Positions 10,436 to 22,425 of a stretch of 64,000 bases of DNA are shown piece by piece (within the stretch, counting starts at the first letter, position 1; the number at the start of each line of letters is the position of its first letter). Source of the DNA: Patiria pectinifera (taxonomy: Eukaryota; Echinodermata; Asteroidea; Valvatida; Asterinidae); contig CM057148.1 of NCBI GenBank assembly GCA_029964075.1, forward strand, positions 27,583,916-27,647,915, written 5' to 3'. The notes beneath the pieces are model-generated. The model saw only the letters and a list, made by a program, of their open reading frames with translations. It was not told where the DNA came from and searched no databases. The translations under genes and the position numbers were made by a program.

Positions 10436-11379
10436 GTACGGGTTCACACGCCATGTAATAAATTAAATGTTAACAACAGTTTGGCATTTGGGCAGCGATA
10501 GGTTGATGAAGTAACTGGATAGATTGAAATGAAAATTGCAAATATGAGTGTGAAGCCAATTTGATGTGAAAAGAATGCTGCTGACAAAGTTCACGGGGTT
10601 GCAAAGCTTTTAACTTTGGAAAAATTTGCAGCATCTAGTGATTGGACATGATTGTTAGACACAAGCCTAATGAATTCTGAGAGAAAATGTACATGGTCAT
10701 CACCACCAATACAATTTTTGTCAACACAGAGAAAATCTGCCTCACTTGAATGCCATGGAATCATAATGTGTTCATGTTTGCAGTTTAGTTTTTTTTTTAC
10801 GTGTTCCAATTATTTATTTTGAAAAGTAAAGGTTAAGGGGACGAACCTGTATTCACAGGAACGGAGTGCCCATCTCTCTTTCATAGCGATTGGGCCAGAC
10901 TCATATGCTGCTGTGGGGGGATCGCCACACCTTCTCCACAGCGAGTCTGTTACCTTCCCAGCATTGAACAATGCCGGTACCCATTTAACACCTGGGTTGA
11001 GAGGAGTAATTGAGGTGAAGTGCCTTACTCAAGGGCACAACACGCATGGCCACGGTGGGGTTCGAACCCACAACCTCTCGATCACGAATCCTGTGCTCCA
11101 CCACTAGACCACACGTGCCGACTCGGGATAAATCTGTTACAACAATTACAAACAATAACATTTTATTTATTTTAGTGTGTCATATTTAATCAGTTGGAGA
11201 GCCCCTCGACAGAAACCATGTTTCTTTTGGGTGATCCAGCGGGAAACTGGTTGGGCAACAGCTTTTTTCCTGATGCATCATAACATTAACCAACGAAAGA
11301 AGCAAGTACGGCTCATAAACATGTATAAGTCTAACACAGTTTGTCAACATTTTCTGTATTTCATTGTTATTCATTTCAG
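10436..11379. other. Intron with a minus-strand SINE
   Basis: Apart from the SINE at about 10840-11120 I see only AT-rich non-coding sequence. Confidence 0.55.
10840..11120 (-). mobile_element. tRNA-derived SINE with a Deu-like central region
   Basis: Read on the minus strand, it starts with a tRNA-like head containing an A box (TCTAGTGGTGGAG) and a B box (GGTTCGAACCC). A central segment includes TGCCTTACTCAAGGGCAC on the plus strand, and a unique tail follows. The central part resembles the conserved domain of DeuSINEs; that family assignment is from memory. A fragment sharing TGCC...AAGGGCAC is at 37560-37690. Confidence 0.65.
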
Positions 11380-11480
11380 ATGTGACTGACCCCATAGTCC
11401 AGTGCCCTCCTACCCAGGTCATCTTTGCCGGCGAAGGTCAAAACAAGGTCACCGTGTCATGGCAGTGGGAGCCAGTTATG
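11380..11480 (+). CDS. Exon: first part of HYR module 1
   Basis: 101 nt, phase 1 in and phase 0 out, acceptor CATTTCAG and donor GTAATG. It reads DVTDPIVQCPP, the typical HYR opening with its Cys-Pro, and ends in a WQWEPVM strand. HYR is an immunoglobulin-like beta fold found next to CCPs. It joins the exon at 11842; together they make exactly 270 nt. Confidence 0.83.
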
Positions 11481-11841
11481 GTAATGCAATGCTTATCCCC
11501 AAAACTGCTTATCCCCAAAACTGCTTAAAGTTACGTCCGATGGGAGGGCAAACCCAATGTTAACATTACATCTTCCTGACAAAAAAATCACCTATATTGC
11601 TATATCAGGTTTAAATTGGTCATCCTATCCTGGCCAGACACAGTGTTGAATGGTTAAAGATGTCTGCAATGTAAGCTGGAGGTCACAGATTCGAGTCCCA
11701 CCTGAATAAAGCCGATTGGACCCAGACAACTCCCACCCCACTATAAAGCCTCGCTTGTCATGAATGTGCCTCATATTTTTCTGAAAAGTTTTTCTAAAAA
11801 CTCAGTTTTAATTTAGACTTAATTTTGTATTCTTTTGACAG
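11481..11841. other. Intron inside HYR module 1, with a tRNA-SINE remnant
   Basis: 361 nt. A degenerate SINE of the GTCGAGTGGTAAGA family lies at about 11640-11720, recognisable by its GATTCGAGTCCC B box. A short duplication of CTTATCCCCAAAACTG follows the donor. Confidence 0.5.
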
Positions 11842-12010
11842 GCTACAGATGCTGGAGTTGACATACCCGCCATTCTACTGACGATCAACTCAATTCCGTT
11901 CAATGGCACTAAGCCAACCAGCTTTAATGAAGGAACCTACTTCTTGGACTACACGGCAACAGATGCTGCTGGCAACTCAGAGTCATGCGTTGTGCAAATT
12001 GAGGCTAAAG
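11842..12010 (+). CDS. Exon: second part of HYR module 1
   Basis: 169 nt, phase 0 in and phase 1 out, acceptor TTTGACAG and donor GTGAGA. It starts ATDAGVD and ends with the HYR signature: a YTATDAAGN turn, then a Cys in SCVVQIEA. Confidence 0.86.
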
Positions 12011-12475
12011 GTGAGATGTCATTTGATTGCAACAATAAAGTAGTAGACTGTTCCTGATTTGGCTATATTAACCCTTCATTAGTTATTAATTTGTTTGGTA
12101 GGGTTTGAGATTCTTTTTTTTTTCATCGGTTCCTTTTGGATTTAAAGCTGAACGAAGACATTGACTGAAGCAGGGTTTGAACCTGCAACCTCTGGTTTGC
12201 TGTTCTGGTGCTCTACCAACTGAGCCTTTTAGCTCTATGTTGGTGGTTACCTATTGTGTCAATGTCTTTGTTCAAGGGAAGTAGTCAGAACCCATAAACT
12301 GGTTTATGCCACGTACCTAGGGTCACGACCAAAGTCAGGATGCTAGCAACATTATCAGTGCTGCAAACCTGGGACATAGCAAACGGGGATCACTCAGAGG
12401 TTTATTTGAAAGGATCCTCTTTAATTGAGTTTCATGAGAAATAGAAATTAATCATTGTTGAACAATTCTTTGCAG
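12011..12475. other. Intron with a minus-strand tRNA-derived SINE remnant
   Basis: At about 12165-12240, minus strand, there is a tRNA-like head: A box CAGTTGGTAGAGC and B box GGTTCAAACCC. The rest shows nothing recognisable. Confidence 0.55.
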
Positions 12476-12700
12476 TGACCAGATGCCTGGGATTGAGTGC
12501 GCCCAGCAACGGGCAAATTTCACTTGTGTCGGGGCACGGCACGTGTACAGGGAGTGCTGTGTACGGCTCTGTGTGTGAGTTCAGCTGTGAAGTGGGATAC
12601 ACTTTGTCAACAGGGGGCGCCATACTGCGGAGGCAGTGCAGCCGGGTGAATGACCAAAGTAGCCAAGGTTTTTGGAGCTTGAGTCAACCAATGTGTGAGG
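12476..12700 (+). CDS. Exon: CCP (sushi) module
   Basis: 225 nt, phase 1/1, acceptor TTTGCAG and donor GTACGT. Six-Cys CCP: TRC start, NGQI turn, VCEFSC core, VGY, an extended loop before the FWS tryptophan, and a final MCE. It is the longest CCP in the window. The following 623-nt intron (12701-13323) shows nothing I recognise. Confidence 0.86.
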
Positions 12701-13323
12701 GTACGTAAAAGTTGCTCTTTTCGAGTTGAAACCCCCCCCTCGGCGTGATACAAAATTCATTCACTTTTGATTGAATGTCTTTGCATATTTTTGATTAGTT
12801 GCAGCTGGACAATAATTCAGGCAGATCTGTTTGTGCATTAGAGATACAAAATCAACCCAATGTAACAGCCGTTTGAAGAGAATTGCAAATGCCTCAATTA
12901 GAAATAAAGTAATTTTTATTCTATATGCCACCTAAAATGACTGAGTAAGTTACGCCATTCAACTAAGAAAAATTAAGTTACACTTGACTTAACGCATTAC
13001 CTTATTGGGGGAGTTGTGACATAACATATGGACTCTGATGTGCATTAATGTAACAACATTCGATTGTGAGCCCCAGTGGGAGGGACACACCACGTGCAGG
13101 TCAGTGGTTCATGCGCGTAAGGCGCGAAGTACATAAGATTTGTTTGGTTCTGAATGTGCACAAATCCCTAGCATCTTCGCATGAGTGCATGTCTGGTGCC
13201 ATCAGCAATTGCATTCAATTGTCCTTCCCAGTGGTCTAATTCCCCCGACTATACCGTTGAGACGGTACTTGCCCACGGAGTCCATTCATGTCTTCTCTGT
13301 TCTCTTTTGTTTATTTCATGCAG

Positions 13324-13512
13324 TCAACACCTGTCCTTATCCACCTGTTGCCAATGGTTATGTCACTGGTTGCCAGGGCAGCTCTGCTGCTTATGGCGAC
13401 TCGTGTGAGTTTAGGTGTGATCCAGGTCAAAGGTCACCCAGCGGACAGACATTCAGTATACGTCAGTGCCAAGCAGACAGCACTTGGAGTGGTCCGGATT
13501 TCCAGTGCTCAA
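13324..13512 (+). CDS. Exon: CCP (sushi) module
   Basis: 189 nt, phase 1/1, acceptor TTCATGCAG and donor GTGAGG. Six-Cys CCP: NTCPYPPVANGY start, a TGC extra cysteine, CEFRC, a TWSGP tryptophan and a final FQC. Confidence 0.87.
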
Positions 13513-13610
13513 GTGAGGATATTTAACTGTTTGTTTCTTATTTTTATTTAATTTCAAAGTGTATGTTTATAAAAACTCACACTGGTGTGGTCACTTGGAT
13601 CATAAATAAG

Positions 13611-13773
13611 GGAATAAATGTGTGCTCCGGAGGTTTTTATCACTCTGTTTAAGACCGCTTAGAGTCTGGGTGCTGATAATTACCCGAGCCGGAGGCAAAG
13701 GTAATGATCAGCACCCAGACTCTAAGCGGTCTTAAACAGAGTGATAAATACCGACCGAGCACATATTTATTCC
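13611..13773. repeat. Near-perfect palindromic MITE (163 bp)
   Basis: The sequence reads almost the same on both strands. It starts GGAATAAATG, runs through CTCTGTTTAAGACCGCTTAG and GATAATTACC to a small centre (CGAGCCGG), then returns. It could extrude as a hairpin with arms of about 70 bp. A truncated relative is at 10076-10178. Confidence 0.85.
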
Positions 13774-16520
13774 TATTCATAAATACCTTTTCGGTAAAAA
13801 AAAAATCAAATAATTCGTTCAAAAAATCCCGATTTTGTTCAACAAGTTAACTTAATAATTCATGCTTTTTGAAACATCCCTCTAGCAAAATAATGGAGTG
13901 TCCAGCTGGCAAGTAAGATGTAAACAACCCTTTTATGGAGATTGACGCGCGCATAGCATGTTCTGCGCGATGTCGCGCAGAACGCACCTAGGGCACTGCG
14001 CTTTTAATTTAGAACTATAAAATTCTGACTCGCTGGTAGTGTTGCGCATGCCTACGTGAGGATTGTGAACGTTCAACCAATGAAACGGTAAAAGGCACTG
14101 GATTTTTAGGAGTCCACATTTTATTGTGACACTGGAAAAGTGTTTAAGACCAGCTAGCCATGTCTTTATCATCCATTTAAGACCGGCCACGTGACAGGCT
14201 CTCGACCATTAGGAATATCTAAATGCCTGAGGTATTTATGAATCACAATTGATATACACTAGGTTTTTAAAAGAACCGATCTTTGATTTTTGTGCTTGTT
14301 TTTTTTTTCGTTTACAAGCAACAAAATTGCTCTTAGTCTTAAGTAGGGTGTAATTAACAACTAACCTGTTGAGATTTCAGCTCAGTGAATAATGTACAGT
14401 TTGAGAAAACAGAGAAAACATGCACAATATTTTGGGTTTCAAACTGGATTGTGTAGCTTCAATGCTAGTTTTCTTCCAAACGGTACCGTATACTCAGGCA
14501 GAATAATTTCACATGGTACCAATGATAACAGTCTTTTGAGCAAGGTTTCTGTTTTTGAAATCGGTAGGTTCTTTTCCGGGTATAATTGCAAATACTCCTG
14601 TGCGGCTTTACTGGATTTCTTTGGGGAACTAACCCACCGGGCCGGTTTTCATGTGGAATCTCTATGAGTGAACACGACGAAAAAATCATTAAAAACGGGC
14701 CCTTTTTCACATCCGTCACCACCACTTCATTATTCGACAGAGTATACCTTTAACAGTATGACGCTAACAATACACTCTTTCAGAAAATGAAAGAAAAACT
14801 GAATAAAACAACGATTTTCACTCGTGAAATGATGTTAAACACCTACTGCATTTTTAGTCAAAAATCTCCCTGCTCAGTCAAGAACTGGTCCATTAACATC
14901 ATCACAACGTTCAATTGCGCCATCTGGGAGCTTAGATCTCTCGAGTCATTTTCTTCGTCGTCAGGTTTCCAACAATATAACCTTTATTGTGATTGGTTGA
15001 GGTTTAGGCTCGGGTATATTCATTTACAAAAGAATTGTTCCCTCTAAACTCCAATAAAATTTGCCGTTGCTCATGGCTCAGCGCGTAGGGTCTGTTTATT
15101 GTACACGTGCTAGGCAGTGCTAGTGTGCATACACACAGCCCTGGAGTTCTTATCTCTATATGTCCAAGGTCATCTGGCTGTGCGCTTTTGGTCGGTTTAC
15201 AATTAGGGTCCTTTTGACCACAAAGGATTTGATATAGTTTGGCTGCGTCCAGTTACACATGTGTCATAGATGTATAAAGCAGCTTCCCTTAGACAAGTGT
15301 GTTACAGCCCAGCCATAGCTAAGTATTCACACACAGCCTTGCATGTAATTTTTGGCCGCCTGTAATTTTTGCTCTCAATATCCGAGTATTCTGTATTAAT
15401 TGCCATAAGTCATAAATTCTGCTTTTATAAAGTGCAGTTTCCTAGACAAGATTCCCAGAATGAAACAAAAATTCTTTTGTTGCTTTTTCATTGTCAGCTG
15501 AATGAGCACAAGCCTCATCATCGTCTTTGCAAAAGAGGAATATGAGTGTGGGCATACCACCAGCCCTGCAGTCGCATAACCAGGTTTTTTTGGAGGGGGG
15601 GGGATTGCACGATCTTTTTTTAGGGGCCACTATTAAAAGGACAATAGGTGGCGCTCTTCATCCCTGCAAATTTATATTATAGATAATTTTGATGCTTGTT
15701 TAGTTGTTTAGTTTTAACTATTTCCTTCTGACATATTAACTTGCATTTTAGTTTTGTTTGCTTCCTTGTTTTAGTACTTGTTTTTGTTCACACGGTGTAT
15801 ATGTCTCTCATTTTATAGTTTTCCTGGTAATTTAGATGCCGTTTTGGCTTGTTGATTTTGCTACCACATTTTTGCCTTTTTCTTGTTTCTAGTGGTTTGT
15901 TGTTTTGTGTTGCATTATACATTTTTATATACATTTGTGGTTAGTTTTTATGCATTTTACTTTTTTGGTTTGGTGTTGTGTGTTGCAAGGTATCTTTTTG
16001 CTATTGTAGCCATTTTCCCCCTGTGTTGCTTTGGACGTTTTCTACTTTCAGCACTCTTAAGGTGCAACGTGGTATTTATAAATAATTGATATTTTCAATG
16101 CTTTTTTTGGCTTTTTAAAGTTTTTTAGGTTTTAATTGTTTTCTTCTGGCATTTGTTTGCTTCCGTGTTTTAGTACTTGTCACTGTAGCACTTTAAGTAA
16201 CTTTTACATTTTTATTTTAGTATTTTCATTGCCTATAGGTTTTATAGTTTTTATTGTGAGGCGCTTTGAGGTATTTTTACGTAAAGCGCCATATAAATGC
16301 CTTTATTCCTACAAATGTACCATTAGGGAGACACGTTATCGTAATTTCTTTGACAATAGGGAGACACTGGTCATTAGGGAGACATTTTCATGTCTCCCTA
16401 ATTCCACAGCCCCCTTTAGGGGCAAAATTTTGCTGTCGCAATCAGGTTATATTTGTTGCTCGTGGTCTAATTAGTAAAAATACAAAAATTTGTGGAAAAA
16501 GGACAAGGGGATATTGGGTT

Positions 16521-16833
16521 CAAGGGCGGATCCAGGGGGGCCAAAGGGGGCCATGCCCCCCCCCCCCCCAAAAAAACGAAACCAATTTTTGTTTTATGTG
16601 ACATCGCAATAAAGGTAGGCAATGAGAACACCACCATCTTCCTCAAAAAAACATTGGTTAAAGTGGTCAGAAATTGCCTCAGATCGCACCACAGAGCATC
16701 TAGAATCCAAAAAATTTTCGGGGCCCTTAATTAAGCGGGCCCCGAACCCCACGCCGTAATTTTTTGGACCCACTTTTTGGGGGACCAACATTTTTTTGGC
16801 CCCCCCTAAAATTGTGTTCTGGATCCGCCCTTG
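16521..16833. mobile_element. hAT-type MITE with exact 8-bp TSD
   Basis: 313 bp with inverted ends CAAGGGCGGATCCAG, flanked by exact ATTGGGTT duplications at 16513-16520 and 16834-16841. An 8-bp duplication is the hAT signature. It has no coding capacity. It shares internal sequence (the CAGAGCATC region and the GGGGCCC region) with the longer element at 26724-28357. Confidence 0.9.
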
Positions 16834-17252
16834 ATTGGGTTAGGGCACATTTAAGTTTGAAAAACTTTGTACACAAGTCTATGGGAATGTCTCCCAAATG
16901 ACCCATTCCCAGTTATTATTTTTATTAATAATTATTATTATTATTATTTTTCTGAGGGGGAAACTCTTTTATCTGCACCTAATTCTGCTTTCAAACACAG
17001 ACAATTGGCGAATATATGTTTAGCAGTGCATCCTCTTTCAGTCAAGTCATACATGATTAAAAAACTTTTAAAAAGAGGCTTAAAATTGACATTTTAATGT
17101 TTTTTTTCCACTGAAGCATAGTGCTTGATATGCCAATGCCGTGTAAATGAGTAGTGGATAGCAAGTCGTGTAATGATCTATCTGGTAAGACATATGTTTG
17201 TTTATAATTCCATGTCATTTTTTTCTTTTCTTATTTTGTATTACTCATCTAG

Positions 17253-17450
17253 TGGTGGTGACATGCCCTGGTCCATTCTCCATTACTCATGGAACCATAG
17301 AGCCTGCCCTCTGCAGTCAGGCCCAGACTTTACCCTACAACACAGTCTGCCAATTCTCTTGTGACAGTGGCTTCCAACAATACGGTCCAGCGGTCAAGAC
17401 TTGTACCGAAACTGGCGTCTGGAGTAATCTTCAAAATACTGTCTGCCTTG
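17253..17450 (+). CDS. Exon: CCP (sushi) module
   Basis: 198 nt, phase 1/1, acceptor CTCATCTAG and donor GTAATT. Six-Cys CCP: VVTCPGPF start, ALC extra cysteine, VCQFSC core, SGF, a VWSN tryptophan and a final VCL. Confidence 0.86.
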
Positions 17451-18692
17451 GTAATTACCGCATGATCTATACTTAACTATACGGCAATGCATACTGGGTG
17501 CTTCTTGCATTAATGTTCCCGTTTGTGGGTGCGGAAGAGAGTAACATTAAGTTTTCATTAGAAATGAGGTGCTTTCCTCCCTTTCTTCATGTTATGAGCG
17601 ACACCAAAATCATGTACGCGTATGGCAATGCGTATAGCAAGCCAGCAGTTGTGTGTTGCCAATGCATTTTTTGTGTGTGCATAATGCCATGACGCAACAA
17701 ATGTTGTACATCAGGTCGTGTTGACCAGGCCAAACCGACCCGAAACATTATAGATATAAACCCAATCCAAACGGAATCCGATCTGATCTTCCTAAAACCG
17801 ACCCGACCCAACCTAGCTGACCCGACAAAATGAAATGAAAACTGACCCAAACCGACCCCCCAAAAAACTGAATATGTGGCCTGGGCAACTGTGTCCGCTT
17901 TTTGTGCCTGAACTTATATCCGCATCGTAAGAAAATTTAATCATCATTTAATCATCGGTACTCACAACGTGACCTACTGGTGGGCCTATGTGTTATAGAC
18001 TGTGCGGGGTAGACCACAAACCACAGTTGGTCGTACCGGGCACAGTGACTCGACAATAAATATTGCACTCTGTGAATGTCCGGACTGTTTCAGGTTTTTT
18101 CTTCGGTTTATTTTGGTTTAATTCGGGTTTTTCCAAGATAGCTTAACCGACCCGAACCCAAAATTGCAAACGCAAAACTGAAACCGACCTGAACTGACTT
18201 AGATGATGGACAAATTACCGACCCAACCTGAAGTCGGTTTCGGGTCGGGTCGGGTTCGGTTTGGCGTCGGGTTTGCACAACATTAGCCCCAGGCACACAC
18301 GTTCTTGTTAGAATTTGTAACTCAACCTCTCAAACATGTTTACTATATACCATTTTTTTTCTACAGTTGAAATTTTAGTTCTACCATCTTAATTCAGTAT
18401 TAAAACAAGATGTAATAATAACTGTTAAACTATGGTATATTCAACTGTCAATATTAGGCTACCAGTAAAGTATACAGTGAGGTTTGTCACAATGGCCCAT
18501 CAGACCAGCATCTACGGTTTCGGTGGCATATGAAATGTGGGATGGGATGCCGATCCATCGCAGCTCACTTTCTCATAATTTCAAACATTATTCTCATGTT
18601 CATCCTTACAATTACTGTTTTTTGTTGTTTTTGTTTTAGTGCCGCCGGCCAGTTACATAATTAAATGTTTAAGATTTTGTTTCACTTCTTAG
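17451..18692. other. Intron with a CCGACCC-rich inverted element
   Basis: Between about 17705 and 18290 the sequence is rich in ACCGACCCGA motifs on the left and CGGGTCGGGT motifs on the right. The ends (AGGTCGTGTTGACCAGG against CGTCGGGTTTGCACAACA) are roughly complementary. It looks like a short non-autonomous DNA element. No clear TSD was found. Confidence 0.5.
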
Positions 18693-18828
18693 ATGTGCAG
18701 CCTCCCGTTTTTGACACCAGCTGTCCACAATCTGTGTCGGTAAACAACGATGTTGGCTCCACCTCTGCGATAGTGAATTTCGACGTACCAACCGCGACTG
18801 ACAACTCTGGTAACGTCACTGTGAACAA
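18693..18828 (+). CDS. Exon: first part of HYR module 2
   Basis: 136 nt, phase 1 in and phase 2 out, acceptor CACTTCTTAG and donor GTAAGT. It reads DVQPPVFDTSCPQ, then the FDVPTATDNSGN turn of HYR. It is completed by 19827-19945; together 255 nt. Confidence 0.85.
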
Positions 18829-19826
18829 GTAAGTGATGTCTAGAAGCAAGTTACCTCAAGAATCATACATGGTTATTAAACAACATTAGTTTGAGTATCT
18901 TGAACCTATATGCTAGTTGACTATGGGCTCTGTGCACACGTACCCACCCAACGGTAAGAAAGGAAGATTTGGGGAGACCACTGGGAGAGGCATATTCTAA
19001 CACATGCCAACGACGCCTGTATAATGCTTACACAAAGATGCTGTGGTTTTGCGTTAGCTTGAGTAACTCCAGCTCATATGCGCTTAAGCTTGAGTAACTC
19101 CAGCTCATATGCTCATTGATGTCAAATTCCCAATGAGCATATGAGCTGGAGTTACTCGATGTCGAATTCCCAATGAGCATATGAGCTGGAGTTACTCAAG
19201 CTAGTCTGGGACTTTAAATTTGCACGTACCAGTATGAGAATGCAGTGTGTTCAAACCACTGGGCTCTCGAAAGTGGTAAAAAATAGTGCCCTCTCTTGTT
19301 TACGCATGGACTCGTACTAGTCCAATCAACTATTTGGAACCAGCCTGAGGTCCATTGCAATGCTAGTTACAATAGCCACACACATATCAATATACACAGC
19401 AGGGAACCAATACCAAGAAGTTCCATGATGACATTTTAACTATCATTCGACTAGAGATTTTTACATTAGAATATATACAGGCATGTTTTGACTGTCGGTT
19501 GACTATAGAGACATTGCTATTAGTGCTCATTAGTATTAAGTTACGTCAAAAATCATTCACTAGTCGATTAATAGTCCCCGCCTGAACTTGCCCTTTGTTG
19601 ACAAAGGTTGGACCATAGTTGACCATGTTTGGTCCCTTCTGCCATTAGCTTCACATGTATGTTAGTGATATTGAACTGGGAGTCGGAACTATAAGACATT
19701 TTGGACTTGTTAGCTTGCAAGCGTCTCAAAAACTTTCTTCAGTGGAAATTGATCATAGCAGGACAAACTGCATCTGAGTGCACCATCCATCAAATTGTTT
19801 TTTTTTAAATGATATTTGTTTGGCAG
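18829..19826. other. Intron inside HYR module 2 with a foldback array
   Basis: At 19049-19203 there are four copies, two in each orientation, of AGCTTGAGTAACTCCAGCTC / GAGCATATGAGCTGGAGTTA, forming a palindromic cluster. A related single copy lies near 58648-58683. The remainder is unremarkable. Confidence 0.6.
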
Positions 19827-19945
19827 ATATGCTGGCCATCCTGACTCGGGCAGTAGCTTTGCAGAAGGCAGAACCACAGTCACCTTTACCGCGACAGATC
19901 CCAGCGGCAACGCTGCCCAGTGCGATGTCATTGTGACAGTAACAG
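19827..19945 (+). CDS. Exon: second part of HYR module 2
   Basis: 119 nt, phase 2 in and phase 1 out, acceptor TTTGGCAG and donor GTAACT. It carries the FTATDPSGNAAQC turn and ends in a VIVTVT strand, the canonical HYR end. Confidence 0.86.
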
Positions 19946-20733
19946 GTAACTATAAAATACACATGAATATATATATAAATTGCTGCACACTGCTTATTGA
20001 CTAGATTGACCTGAAATATACAAATAAACAAAATTTGCTGGCCTGACAGTTCGGTTTTAACAAGACCTGCTTCCGAGGAAAATGACCAAAGAGCTGCTAA
20101 AAATTCATGTCACAGCCGGGGATGTAGCAAACAGCGGGGTGTGGGGGGATACACCTCTTCCAATAATTTCTCTCAATTGGCATTTGGAGCTTCAATCGGC
20201 AAGTGGCAACCACCACTGGTGTCACTAGAGGAGGGGTGGTGGGGGTGGCATACTCCCATTTATAGCATACTCTACCTAGTTCTTACTGGATGCACATTCA
20301 TGCCCATTCACTCTGCAGACTACTGCTTTTTGCATCATTTATATATGCTGACATAATTTCTCTGTCTGAAAGAGCAAAGATACTATTGAGAATACTATAA
20401 GAAAGTCTGATGCCGTGCAACAGGCCTCATGACTTTGTCACTCGGCGTGTAGTCTTGGCTGAATTCGCATCAGATTTGTATTTGAATCTTCAAAATTCAA
20501 GTCCGAGCCACTAACATTGAGTCCAAGTCCCAAGTCTGAGTACTAGTTTAATAAAGTCTGAGTCACCAAAATTGTGACTTGAGTTGAATCCGACTGAGTC
20601 TGAGTCACGAGTGATACATCTCTTATTCGCATCGTGGCTTAATTCACTTCTCAGTCAAGATGGCCTTAAATTAGCAAAAGGTTATGGTAACTTTTGTCCC
20701 ATGTTGTAACTTCTTGTGAATTCCCTCCACCAG
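19946..20733. other. Intron, degenerate GAGTC-rich stretch only
   Basis: A degenerate GAGTC/GACTC-rich stretch at about 20500-20620 may be a decayed repeat. I see nothing else. Confidence 0.45.
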
Positions 20734-20928
20734 TCCATCGTTGTCAGAGACTCCCAGCCCCGATGTTTGGCACCGTCCTCTGTGACTTTGCCATTCCCAT
20801 CGTGGACACCGTGTGCAGCTACAGTTGCAACACCGGTTACAATTTGACGAGCGGATCGCAGACCAGAGCATGCCACATGACGAGCAACGTCACGACAGAC
20901 TGGGATGGGCAACCTGCTGTTTGTACAA
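20734..20928 (+). CDS. Exon: CCP (sushi) module
   Basis: 195 nt, phase 1/1, acceptor CTCCACCAG and donor GTAAGT. Six-Cys CCP: RCQRLPAP start, VLC extra cysteine, VCSYSC core, TGYNL, DWDGQP tryptophan and a final VCT. The next intron (20929-21316, 388 nt) shows nothing recognisable. Confidence 0.87.
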
Positions 20929-21316
20929 GTAAGTTTTAATTAGAATGGTCTTTTCTTCTTTACCCCTAATAGAGCCGGGTTTTGAGGGGCATCCTACAGC
21001 CAACGTTGGTAGATTCCTTCCCCTTCTGAATTTAGAAGGGCAATGACCAATTGTTCTGAAATTTTAAATGTTAAGTACATACATAAAGTTTTAGCTCAAT
21101 CCTAAAGAGCTTTCTGTAATTATAATCATTACATTCTCTGCTTCAATAGTAATTTAGTAAAAGAAAGGTCTATAGTTGGAGCAGTCCTCGCCACAGTTGG
21201 TACTGCTCAACAACAGTTGGGATAGTCGCTGTAGTTGGAGTGTACGTAACATCATTTACCATAAGGAATAAATATTAAACTAAATGAAAGGGTCCACGTT
21301 TTTGTCCCTGCCCTAG

Positions 21317-21514
21317 TTGTGCGATGCCTATCCCAGCCCACGCCTGCGAATGCAGTCAAGTCTGGTTGCAGCATTGATGCAACAGCCAAAGAGCCTTACG
21401 GCACGGTGTGTTCCTTCTACTGCGTAACCGGCTATGGGGCAGAGACGACTGACGAAGGGAGATCGCGCTGCCGGGAAGATGGAACCTGGTCAGGAACAGA
21501 TCTTGTCTGCACTG
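21317..21514 (+). CDS. Exon: CCP (sushi) module
   Basis: 198 nt, phase 1/1, acceptor TGCCCTAG and donor GTAAGC. Six-Cys CCP: VRCLSQP start, SGC extra cysteine, VCSFYC core, TGY, TWSGT tryptophan and a final VCT. Confidence 0.88.
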
Positions 21515-21812
21515 GTAAGCGTGAAGAGATTTTGCTTAAAAACATCTGCGTGTTATTGCCGGTCTTTACATAGTCTTGGGAACGATTTTACCTGGGGCCG
21601 AAATCCTGAAATGTCTTTATGAATGGCAACTTGTCTTAACTCGCGACTTGTCCTAGGATAAATTTCATCAAACTTAAGACAACTTCAACACGTCTATGCC
21701 GTGTTTCCATTGGACTTTTTTCCCATTGGACTTGTGTACTCTGTCGTGGTTGTTCTACAGCGCAGAGTTGCATCTGAGTATCATCTTATCTCATTAAGGC
21801 ATGTCGTCTTGT

Positions 21813-22013
21813 CAGTGCAACAAGGTCGTATGTCCATTCTGCAACAAGGTCGTATCTCACGCGTATACGCTCTGTGCAACAACGTCGTATCTCGACGTCC
21901 ATTGAATTTGCGTGTACATCCGGGTTATTTTAAGGCACATACGACCTCTTGACATTCTGAAACCTCGCATTTTGCGTTCATGCCATTTTACGAGATACGA
22001 CCTTGTTGCACTG
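21813..22013. mobile_element. MITE with CAGTGCAACAAGGTCGTA inverted ends
   Basis: 201 bp. The left end CAGTGCAACAAGGTCGTA and the right end TACGACCTTGTTGCACTG are perfect complements. GCAACAAGGTCGTAT recurs internally near the left end. The CAGTG ends suggest hAT, but I could not find a matching 8-bp duplication. Confidence 0.8.
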
Positions 22014-22261
22014 ACGCGACGATGTGTCAATTTGTATAATCGTCTGGAAATCATTGCTGTTACAGACGAGTGTTGGCCTAGAGTTACAGTTTCGAGGAAG
22101 GAAACTGCTTTAGATACAAATTTGAAAAGATTTCTTATAGCTATAATGAAATAAGCATATTTACAAAATTTAATTCTACCCAAACACCTAGTCGACTTTT
22201 GAAAATAGAGTGTTGAAATGGGGAGTAAGAAAGACTCTATCGTATCTTGTATCTATACCAG

Positions 22262-22425
22262 CCAACCAATCCCGGCTGGCTCGGTGGTCGAGTGGTAAGA
22301 AGTCTGCACTAGTAAGCAGGAGGTCGCTGGTTGGAGTCCCCGCGCCCAGCAATTTTGTGAATTTTTCTCTCAGTCTTTATAAAAATACATCCGTGAAGGG
22401 CAAAACCCACAAAAATTCCACCTGA
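22262..22425 (+). mobile_element. tRNA-derived SINE
   Basis: The tRNA-like head has A box GGTCGAGTGGTAAGA and B box GGTTGGAGTCC, followed by a tail ending GTGAAGGGCAAAAC. The same head and tail occur at 59150-59310, and a decayed copy at 29155-29290. The repetition and imperfect stems argue for a SINE, not a working tRNA gene. Confidence 0.75.

Larger units (their letters stand above)
13513..17252. other. Intron with foldback and hAT MITEs
   Basis: It holds the palindrome at 13611-13773, a T-rich stretch at about 15600-16100, the hAT MITE at 16521-16833 and a short ATT microsatellite near 16916-16950. The short ORFs in 14390-15050 lack coding character. Confidence 0.55.

Noticed and set aside
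22262-22345. Functional tRNA gene
   Set aside because: A and B boxes are present but the stems do not pair well, and the same sequence with the same tail recurs at 59150 and 29155, which marks a SINE.
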